A stretch of 6,036 nt of DNA, taken from assembly GCA_013214445.1 (NCBI GenBank), contig JABSPG010000266.1:1-6036 (forward strand), in the 5' to 3' direction. Below the pieces are notes generated by a model that was not told the origin of the DNA, made no database searches, and saw nothing but the letters and a program-made list of their open reading frames with translations. The DNA comes from Ekhidna sp. (GTDB lineage Bacteria; Bacteroidota; Bacteroidia; Cytophagales; Cyclobacteriaceae). A program made the translations under genes and the position numbers. This document shows, in pieces, positions 1 to 5,644 of this stretch (positions are counted from its first letter, which is position 1; the number at the start of each line of letters is the position of its first letter).

Positions 1-50
1 AGTAGTAGTAGGAAGGGAGTAAATATTGATTTCATTTGTTTCGTTTTTTG

Positions 51-82
51 AAAAAAAAAGCTGCTCAATTATGAGCAGCTTT
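51..82 (-). terminator. Intrinsic terminator of the susE-like gene
   Basis: An 11-bp perfect inverted repeat (57-67 pairs with 72-82, arms AAAGCTGCTCA and TGAGCAGCTTT) encloses a 4-nt loop. On the minus strand the hairpin is followed at once by nine T residues (complement of the A-run 51-59). It begins 18 nt after the stop codon of the SusE-like gene, the classical arrangement of a rho-independent terminator. On the plus strand the hairpin is followed by a weaker T-rich stretch (CTTTT), so it could also stop transcription entering from the left. Confidence 0.88.
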
Positions 83-100
83 CTTTTCATTCAATTCTGA

Positions 101-1651
101 TTATTCCACAGTTGCAGTATACGTTACACCACCGTCAGCAGTAGTGATTGTCACGTCATAAGTTCCTGCCGTAGCTGTTAAATTCGATCCAGCATAGGTC
201 AAACCGTCTAAAGCACCACCTAAGTTGAAGTCCCATGCGCTGTTCACTCTGAATTTGTACTCACCATCAGTGAGTGCAATTGCAGATACAGTTGCAGAAG
301 CTAAGTCATCATTATATGTCATAGCAGTTCCTGCATCCCATCCACCAGGAGTAGCCGCTCCAATGATCTCAAAAGCAGCCTCATCTATAATGATATTCCA
401 AGTAGCTCCCTGATCAGGAGTGTTGATTTCAAAATAATAAAGGCCTGATTTGCCATCGGCAACAAACCACTGACCGTCAGCGTTTGTAGCTCCATCGTCG
501 CTGATAGTTCCAGCGTCTGTATTGTCAGTTACTGTAGCTGTAGTAGGTAATAACTTAGTAGCCCAACTATCATCAGTTCTGAATTTAAACTGATTATCTG
601 CCATTCCTCCAGCAAGAGGGAAAACAGCTCTCCATTTGTGTACACCACCGTCTCCGTTGATGTAAGTTAGCTTTTTGTCAGAGCCCCATCCGTCTGGCTG
701 AGTAGCAGCTCCAATGATTCCCCATGTGAAATTTGCAGGGTCAAACGCACAATCAGGGGCGTCTGCAGTTTTGCCTAAAGAAATACTAGGAACACCGTCT
801 CCGTCTACTTCAAATGTAATGTCGTAAATACCGTTTTCAATTCCATTATCGGCGAGACTGATGTTTGAGCCACCTTCTTCCAAAGCTTCTGGTGTACCAC
901 CAAAATTGGTTAATACTACATATCCGTTGGCATCATCATAGCTATCCTTGTTAGTTCTTCTATCAACTTTCCAGCTATCATTGAATCTTACTTTGAATTC
1001 AGCATCTTTGAGTATGATGCCTGATCCTTGGAAGGAAGATCCATCAGCACTTGTAGTTACATCAGCGTCCAAATCTACGTCAGAGTTGAATCCATCACTT
1101 GTACATGCATCCGAGAATACAGCTCCTCCGATCGCACCCCAAGAGTCAACTTTGATTACTAGCGCCTCGCTAGTCTGAGTGTCAAATGTTACAAGGTAGA
1201 GTCCAGCCTCAGAAACGTTAAAAGTTCCTGGGGTGCCAGATAGATCAACTACGGTGTAGCCTCCAGTGTAGTCATCTGTATTATCGGCATCATCATCATT
1301 ATTTACTGATGCTGCAGCACCGTACACTTGAGTAGCGCTTCTATCTTCAATCTGCATGAATGTATGAGCTCCTTCAGTCAAGTACGTGAGTACTGTTGCA
1401 TATCCTGATCTCTCTTGAGTTCCAAAATCAGGACCTTCAACTCTTGTGTCATTCAATTTACTGCTGGTAGCAACAGTTGTGTCTGTACCAGAAATGCTTG
1501 CGATGTAAATACCATTCGCTACTGAAAATGATCCAGTGTTATCTCCCGGATCAATGATGTTAATCGACTCTTCATCATCTGAACATGATGAAGCAAAAAT
1601 TAGGGTTCCCATTAACGCCATAAAGGCTAGGGATTTTAGTGCATTTTTCAT
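101..1651 (-). CDS. SusE/SusF-like outer-membrane alpha-glucan-binding lipoprotein
   Basis: This 516-aa protein is probably a surface starch- or maltodextrin-binding lipoprotein. Residues 1-23 form a lipoprotein signal peptide (hydrophobic 8-20, permissive lipobox ASSC, lipidated Cys23). The following SDDEE matches the acidic export signal that sends Bacteroidota lipoproteins to the cell surface. The mature part reads as four beta-sandwich modules at roughly 44-168, 171-294, 310-422 and 427-516. The last three each open with W/F-x-I-I/G-G-A and share an internal motif: EFKVRFNDSW at 218, QFKFRTDDSW at 354, EYKFRVNSAW at 464. The first has only a degenerate copy near 96-112. SusE and SusF are known to be built from an Ig-like domain followed by two or three starch-binding modules, so the four-module length fits SusF best. 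No susC or susD lies upstream; the gene diverges from the LacI regulator and ends in its own terminator. The family call rests on architecture and motifs, not a database match. Confidence 0.85.
   Translation of the reverse strand: MKNALKSLAFMALMGTLIFASSCSDDEESINIIDPGDNTGSFSVANGIYIASISGTDTTVATSSKLNDTRVEGPDFGTQERSGYATVLTYLTEGAHTFMQIEDRSATQVYGAAASVNNDDDADNTDDYTGGYTVVDLSGTPGTFNVSEAGLYLVTFDTQTSEALVIKVDSWGAIGGAVFSDACTSDGFNSDVDLDADVTTSADGSSFQGSGIILKDAEFKVRFNDSWKVDRRTNKDSYDDANGYVVLTNFGGTPEALEEGGSNISLADNGIENGIYDITFEVDGDGVPSISLGKTADAPDCAFDPANFTWGIIGAATQPDGWGSDKKLTYINGDGGVHKWRAVFPLAGGMADNQFKFRTDDSWATKLLPTTATVTDNTDAGTISDDGATNADGQWFVADGKSGLYYFEINTPDQGATWNIIIDEAAFEIIGAATPGGWDAGTAMTYNDDLASATVSAIALTDGEYKFRVNSAWDFNLGGALDGLTYAGSNLTATAGTYDVTITTADGGVTYTATVE
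350..367. repeat. Direct repeat copy A within the SusE-like gene
   Basis: This 18-mer differs at one position from 701-718. Read on the minus strand it encodes the IIGAAT stretch that opens the fourth module (residues 429-434). It is a remnant of internal duplication of a binding module rather than a mobile repeat. Confidence 0.6.
701..718. repeat. Direct repeat copy B within the SusE-like gene
   Basis: This is the partner of 350-367 with 17 of 18 bases identical. It encodes the IIGAAT stretch opening the third module (residues 312-317). The equivalent place in the second module (near 1125-1140) has diverged to AIGGAV. Confidence 0.6.
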
Positions 1652-1730
1652 CTTACTTTTTGCGTTAAATTTTAAGTTAATTTTTATCAGAATTTTTTAA
1701 AAAATCGTAAAATTTTCCTTGCTGACACAT

Positions 1731-1761
1731 CGAATTTTATGAATAAAGAAATTCCTTACAA
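1731..1761 (-). promoter_or_regulatory. Candidate promoter of the susE-like gene
   Basis: Read on the minus strand, a TTG (complement of 1759-1761) is followed after 19 nt by TAAAATTCG (complement of 1731-1739). This is an imperfect fit to the Bacteroidota -33 TTG / -7 TAnnTTTG pattern. Transcription would start near 1724, giving a 5' leader of about 70 nt. The operator at 1785-1796 would then lie about 60-70 nt upstream of the start. The match is weak and the region is AT-rich, so this is a guess at location only. Confidence 0.25.
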
Positions 1762-1764
1762 CTC

Positions 1765-1795
1765 TTTTGGGAACTTTTTTTCATGCAAACGTTTG
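1765..1795 (+). promoter_or_regulatory. Candidate promoter of the LacI regulator gene
   Basis: TTTTG at 1765-1769 and AACGTTTG at 1788-1795 are separated by 18 nt. They resemble the Bacteroidota -33/-7 pair, with seven of eight positions in the -7 box. The -7 box coincides with the right part of the operator palindrome, so bound regulator would block this promoter; that would be autorepression. Transcription would start near 1802, about 50 nt before the ATG. This is inferred from a short motif only. Confidence 0.25.
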
Positions 1796-1796
1796 C
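1785..1796. promoter_or_regulatory. LacI-family operator, site 1
   Basis: GCAAACGTTTGC is a perfect 12-bp palindrome with the central CG typical of LacI/GalR-family operators. With the next bases (CGTTTGCGT) it closely matches the known PurR-type consensus ACGCAAACGTTTGCGT. It lies between the divergent susE-like and lacI-like genes, 59 bp before the regulator's ATG. The regulator's hinge helix keeps the leucine that inserts at the central CpG in this family. That the neighbouring regulator binds here is inference, but well supported by a second copy at 2909-2922. Confidence 0.82.
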
Positions 1797-1854
1797 GTTT
1801 AAAACTTTTATATTTCACATTGAACAGAATTAAGACAAATCGGCAAAGACTTAC

Positions 1855-2877
1855 ATGAAAAGGCAAACAACTACGATCAAGGATATAGCACGTGAATTAG
1901 GTATATCACCCTCAACGGTTTCGAGGGCACTGAAGGATCACTTTGAGATTAGTGAAGAGACTAAGAAAGCCGTTAGGCGTGTTGCTGAAGAATTGAACTA
2001 TCAACCCAATTCTCTCGCCTTGAGTTTACGCTACAGTAAATCGAATACGATTGGTGTCATTGTTCCTGAGATTGTACACTTTTTCTTTTCAACTGTGATC
2101 AGTGGAATTGAAGATATCGCTCAAAGCAAAGGTTACAACGTCATCATCACACAATCAAATGAATCAGTCGATCGTGAGATGATGAATTTGCAGACTTTAT
2201 TCAATAACAGGGTAGATGGTGTACTTGTTTCCTTGTCTAAAGAATCTTTTGATTATTCTCATTTGGAAGTGATGATGCAAAAAGGTCTGCCAATCGTATT
2301 TTTCGATCGTGTACCTGACACCATTCAATCGAGTAAAGTGACCGTGGATGATTTTTTGGGTGGCTATCAAGCAACTGAGCATTTATTGAAGAAGGGATAT
2401 CGGCGAATAGCTCATCTTGCGGGTCCCAAGAATCTTGATTTGACCCAGGAACGATTAGACGGCTATCGAAAAGCACATACTGATATGGGTGTTGATTTAG
2501 ATGAAGAGTTATTGGTTTTTGATAAAGCATCAAATGATGGGGAAGCTTATACCGCAACACAAGACTTATTAAAAGTGAAGAATCCAGATGCTGTCTTCGC
2601 TTCGAATGATTTGGCAGCAATGGGTGCTATCAAAGCGGCCAAAGATTTTGGGAAAGCTGTCCCCAGTGATTTTGGTGTGGTGGGCTTTAGTAATTGGCAG
2701 TTTACGGCGCTTACAAATCCTTCGATATCAACCGTTGAGCAGCCCGGTTTCGAGATGGGACAGCACGCAGCGGAATTACTTATCAATCAAATTGAGTCAG
2801 AGGATGAAGATTTAGCTTTTGAGGCTATTAAGCTTGGGACCAAGTTATTACCAAGAGATTCTTCCAAAAAGAGGTAG
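1855..2877 (+). CDS. LacI/GalR-family transcriptional regulator of the alpha-glucan locus
   Basis: This 340-aa protein has the usual length and full architecture of the family. Residues 7-28 form the N-terminal helix-turn-helix (TIKDIARELGISPSTVSRAL), and the hinge helix is near 50-60 (YQPNSLALSLR). Leu58 aligns with the PurR leucine that wedges into the central CpG of the operator. A periplasmic-binding-protein-like sensor domain fills about 64-335, with VDGVLVS at 120, IVFFDR at 147, IAHLAG at 185, FASNDLAAMGA at 248 and VVGFSNW at 275. The common VGFDD effector-site motif is VGFSN here, a form I associate with Bacteroidota sugar regulators. The ligand is probably maltose or a maltooligosaccharide, judged only from the GH13 and SusE neighbours. 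Near-identical operators lie before and after the gene, so it probably regulates itself, the divergent susE-like gene and the downstream amylases. Whether it represses or activates each promoter cannot be read from sequence. The ATG at 1855 places the helix-turn-helix at the usual distance from the N-terminus. Confidence 0.96.
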   Translation: MKRQTTTIKDIARELGISPSTVSRALKDHFEISEETKKAVRRVAEELNYQPNSLALSLRYSKSNTIGVIVPEIVHFFFSTVISGIEDIAQSKGYNVIITQSNESVDREMMNLQTLFNNRVDGVLVSLSKESFDYSHLEVMMQKGLPIVFFDRVPDTIQSSKVTVDDFLGGYQATEHLLKKGYRRIAHLAGPKNLDLTQERLDGYRKAHTDMGVDLDEELLVFDKASNDGEAYTATQDLLKVKNPDAVFASNDLAAMGAIKAAKDFGKAVPSDFGVVGFSNWQFTALTNPSISTVEQPGFEMGQHAAELLINQIESEDEDLAFEAIKLGTKLLPRDSSKKR

Positions 2878-2908
2878 TCTTTACAAAATCTTCATTATCA
2901 ATACCTTT

Positions 2909-2922
2909 CGCAACCGTTTGCG
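2909..2922. promoter_or_regulatory. LacI-family operator, site 2
   Basis: CGCAACCGTTTGCG matches the ideal palindrome CGCAAACGTTTGCG at 13 of 14 positions. It shares the half-site CGTTTGCGTT with site 1 (compare 1790-1799 and 2915-2924). It starts 32 nt after the regulator's stop codon and lies about 390 bp before the amylase start. This position suits control of the amylase operon. Its arms (2909-2913 with 2918-2922) could also fold into a 5-bp hairpin, with the T-rich 2923-2933 after it. Confidence 0.75.
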
Positions 2923-2933
2923 TTATTTTTTTT
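2909..2933 (+). terminator. Possible weak intrinsic terminator after the regulator gene
   Basis: A 5-bp stem (CGCAA with TTGCG) and 4-nt loop are followed by TTA and eight T residues. The layout is that of an intrinsic terminator, but the stem is short. The inverted repeat is better explained as the operator it overlaps. If it works at all it would be leaky. Confidence 0.25.
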
Positions 2934-3009
2934 GAAATAATCCTGCGATCTGCACTGATAATATTCATTAATTTGGGTTTAGCACTCATTTAATTGGTAG
3001 CTATTTACT

Positions 3010-3237
3010 ATGCTGGATATTAGCCAAAAAGAACGTAATAGTAGGATTGCAACAGAACGATCCTTTAAGTCATTCATGGTCTTGGAATTTGGTGTGTCGG
3101 TCAATACAGACGATTCCAAAGAAGTAGTGGGGTTCCACTATCAAAAGAAAAGCGAACGGTTCATAAGTACAGGAGGAAAGAATAGTCCTCTTGATCCAAA
3201 AGAGTCCATCTTATATGCAGCCAATTTCAAATTTTGA
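3010..3237 (+). CDS. Hypothetical small protein of doubtful reality
   Basis: An ATG-started 75-codon frame, with an in-frame TAG at 2998 just before it, ends 71 nt before the preferred amylase start. The product would be soluble and highly charged, rich in Lys, Glu and Ser. It has no signal peptide, membrane segment or cysteine, and resembles no family I recognise. In its favour, it lies in the same direction in a gap too long for a simple promoter, and its codons look ordinary for the window. Against it, there is no clear ribosome binding site and open frames of this size arise by chance. It could be a small regulatory or leader protein, a decayed gene remnant, or non-coding sequence. Confidence 0.3.
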   Translation: MLDISQKERNSRIATERSFKSFMVLEFGVSVNTDDSKEVVGFHYQKKSERFISTGGKNSPLDPKESILYAANFKF

Positions 3238-3308
3238 TCCTTTTGAAAAGAAGAAACGAGAAAAACTAAAATCAGACAATGTTTTCACAACCGAAACTAG
3301 CTACAAAA

Positions 3309-5639
3309 ATGAATAAATGGTATTTGCTTGGCAGCATCGTGCTACTTGCGGCTTGTTCTTCCAATCGTTCATCCCAGCTAGAAATTAATGATGACCCCCT
3401 TATTCTTGGGACTGCATCACCTATACTTTTAGACCTTCAAAGCACTCGAATCCTTCTAAGTGACTACATTTTGGAACCGCAGAGACTCGATTCTGTGACT
3501 TCAGACGGTCCATTTGAGTTAGAGATTGATAATTCTGTTTTGAGAGTTGAAGGCAGGCCTCAAAAGCCGCTCTATAATTTGACCTTTTGGTCTAAAGGAA
3601 TTGGTGAGAGTGTTTTGCTAAAGAGAACAAAGAAAACACTTCATTCCTTTGTTTTTATGGGGGATGGTGATAAAGAGAAAGTACAGATAAAGGGGGAGTT
3701 TAATGCATGGAATCCCAATAGCATGAATCTCGAAAAGCAAGGAGATTCATTTTCCTCGTACACTTTGCTTGCTCCCGGCAAGTATCAATACTTATATGTA
3801 ATCGATGGTGAAGAGTTTCTAGACCCTCAGAATCCTGATTCGATTTCAAATGGAATGGGAGGATGGAATTCAATTGTTACCATTCCGGGTCCTGAAAAGG
3901 AGAAATTGCCAATTTTAAGAACTGAAAACTATGAATCAGGTTCCTTTAGTCTGCAGAGTGCAAATAGCGTTTTGCGTGTATATGCGTACTTGGGAAATGC
4001 TTTACTTCCCGATTCGTACATAAAGATTGATGGTCGTCAGATTACTGTACAAATTCCTTCAAATGCTGCCAGTCAGGCTCGATCTAAGATTAGATTATGG
4101 GCATACAATGATGAAGGTGTAAGTAACGATATCTTGATTCCATTGCACAATGGAGAAGTCATTTCTGATGTGGCTGATTTAAATCGGAATGATTATGAAG
4201 CGATGGTCATGTACTTTTTAATGGTAGACCGTTTCAATAACGGGAACAGTGCCAATGATAAACCACTAAATCTACCAGAGGTGCATCCAAAGGCAGATTA
4301 TTTTGGAGGAGATTTAGCAGGAGTTACCCAGAAAATTGATGACGGTTACTTCCAAAGCCTTGGGGTAAATACAGTATGGTTATCCCCAATCACACAAAAT
4401 CCAGAAGGAGCTTTCGGTAAGTACCCTGAACCTGAAACAAGTTTTTCTGCCTATCACGGATATTGGCCAATTTCAAATGTTAAGGTGGATTATCGGTTTG
4501 GTACAGGAGAAGAATTTAGATCGCTGATCGACAAAGCCCATGGAGCTGAAATGAATGTATTGTTGGATTATGTAGCAAATCATGTACACGAACAGCACCC
4601 CATTTATCAAGAAAATCCGGATTGGGCCACTGAGCTGTATTTACCTGATGGAACCCTAAATACAGAAAAATGGGACGAACACCGGCTAACCACTTGGTTT
4701 GACACTTTCATGCCGACCCTTGATCTATCAAGAATGGAAATAGTTGATCCTATGACTGATTCTGCAATGTTTTGGTTGACCGATTATGGAATTGACGGCT
4801 TCCGTCATGATGCTACCAAACACATTCCCGAAATATTTTGGAGGACGCTGACTCAGAAAATCAAGAGACAAGTGGTGGACAGGAAAGGACAAAGTGTGTT
4901 CCAAATTGGAGAAACCTATGGTAGTCATGAACTGATTAAAAGCTATATAAGCACAGGTATGTTAGATGCTCAGTTCGATTTTAACATGTACGATAGAGCT
5001 GTCTCAGCATTTGCAGGGAATGGTTCAATGTCTGATTTAGCCCAATCTTTGAGAGAGTCCATTAAATACTATGGAGATCATAACCTAATGGGGTATATCA
5101 CAGGGAATCAGGATCGTCCGAGATTTATATCCTATGCTGATGGATCATTGGAGTTTGGAGAGGATACTAAATACGCAGGCTGGAATAGGGAGATTTCCAT
5201 TCAGGATACCCTTGCTTATCGTAAACTATCTGCTCTTACGGCTTATATGATGACGATCCCAGGAATTCCATGCATCTACTATGGAGATGAGTACGGCTCT
5301 CCTGGGGGTAATGATCCTGATAACAGGAGGCAGATGGTGTTTGATGGACTGGATGTATATCAATCAGCAACCTTAAAGAGAACCCAGGAACTCATTGAGC
5401 TCAGGAATCAAAACCTGGCATTGCTCTTTGGTGACACAGAGATAGTTGAGGAGAGTAGCTCGCATCTTGTAGTTGAGCGAAGTTACTTTAATAACAAGGT
5501 GCTTTCAATATTCAATACCTCTGATCAACCCCTCAGTCTCGAAATACCAGAAGGGGGAATACTAAACTTTTTTGGAAACATAGATGAAGGAATGCTTGAG
5601 TTGCCGCCCGCATCTTTTGAAATGATAACTTACAACTGA
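3309..5639 (+). CDS. GH13 alpha-amylase-family lipoprotein with CBM48-like N-terminal domain
   Basis: This enzyme probably hydrolyses alpha-1,4 bonds in starch or maltooligosaccharides. I chose the ATG at 3309 (776 aa) because it gives a textbook lipoprotein signal: MNK, a hydrophobic run, LAAC and Cys16. An upstream in-frame ATG at 3279 adds ten residues. Residues 20-105 are an unassigned beta-rich region. Residues 110-192 resemble CBM48 (VQIKGEFNAW at 125, YQYLYVIDG at 159), and 208-286 look like a further beta domain. The catalytic barrel starts near 299 (MYFLMVDRFNNGN). All GH13 regions are present: DYVANH at 420; GFRHDATKH with nucleophile Asp501; GET with acid/base Glu535; GNQD with stabiliser Asp602; and GIPCIYYGDEYG at 652 leading into DPDNRR. 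A C-terminal beta domain of about 70 residues closes it. Region IV has Gln601 where His is usual. Residues after Cys16 (SSNRSSQ) lack an acidic surface signal, so a periplasm-facing site is possible. Exact specificity (alpha-amylase, neopullulanase or cyclomaltodextrinase) cannot be decided. Confidence 0.96.
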   Translation: MNKWYLLGSIVLLAACSSNRSSQLEINDDPLILGTASPILLDLQSTRILLSDYILEPQRLDSVTSDGPFELEIDNSVLRVEGRPQKPLYNLTFWSKGIGESVLLKRTKKTLHSFVFMGDGDKEKVQIKGEFNAWNPNSMNLEKQGDSFSSYTLLAPGKYQYLYVIDGEEFLDPQNPDSISNGMGGWNSIVTIPGPEKEKLPILRTENYESGSFSLQSANSVLRVYAYLGNALLPDSYIKIDGRQITVQIPSNAASQARSKIRLWAYNDEGVSNDILIPLHNGEVISDVADLNRNDYEAMVMYFLMVDRFNNGNSANDKPLNLPEVHPKADYFGGDLAGVTQKIDDGYFQSLGVNTVWLSPITQNPEGAFGKYPEPETSFSAYHGYWPISNVKVDYRFGTGEEFRSLIDKAHGAEMNVLLDYVANHVHEQHPIYQENPDWATELYLPDGTLNTEKWDEHRLTTWFDTFMPTLDLSRMEIVDPMTDSAMFWLTDYGIDGFRHDATKHIPEIFWRTLTQKIKRQVVDRKGQSVFQIGETYGSHELIKSYISTGMLDAQFDFNMYDRAVSAFAGNGSMSDLAQSLRESIKYYGDHNLMGYITGNQDRPRFISYADGSLEFGEDTKYAGWNREISIQDTLAYRKLSALTAYMMTIPGIPCIYYGDEYGSPGGNDPDNRRQMVFDGLDVYQSATLKRTQELIELRNQNLALLFGDTEIVEESSSHLVVERSYFNNKVLSIFNTSDQPLSLEIPEGGILNFFGNIDEGMLELPPASFEMITYN

Positions 5640-5644
5640 AAAAA

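Larger units (their letters stand above)
2878..3308. other. Long intergenic or leader region before the amylase operon
   Basis: This 431-bp stretch between the regulator and the amylase gene holds operator site 2 and a T-rich tract near 2923-2933. It also has a possible -7 box TTAATTTG (2968-2975) without a convincing -33 partner, and a doubtful 75-codon ORF (3010-3237). A purine-rich run at 3244-3270 follows. No RNA gene or riboswitch was recognised. If transcription begins near 2982, the amylase message would carry a leader of about 330 nt. Confidence 0.5.

Noticed and set aside
1..50. AGT repeat and an open plus-strand frame ending in TGA at 49-51, possibly the tail of a convergent gene
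   Set aside because: Sixteen codons without a recognisable motif are too little to support a gene; three AGT units and a partial fourth are too short to be a meaningful repeat.
225..413. Open frame on the plus strand inside the SusE-like gene (another at 948-1178)
   Set aside because: Both are antisense to a convincing lipoprotein gene, resemble no family, and have no start context or partner genes.
2237..2620. 127-codon minus-strand frame across the regulator gene, with nearby ones at 2197-2382 and 2547-2786
   Set aside because: The plus strand here encodes conserved LacI-family sensor motifs; the antisense products are low-quality and overlap one another.
2588..2815. 75-codon plus-strand frame in a second frame of the regulator
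   Set aside because: It lies wholly inside the conserved C-terminal part of the LacI-family protein, where the main frame carries the family motifs.
3239..3250. CTTTTGAAAAG near-palindrome before the amylase gene
   Set aside because: It is A/T-only apart from three bases, leaves a one-base loop and does not resemble the operators; probably chance.
4728..4928. 66-codon minus-strand frame within the amylase gene
   Set aside because: It is antisense to GH13 regions II and III, whose catalytic residues are intact on the plus strand.
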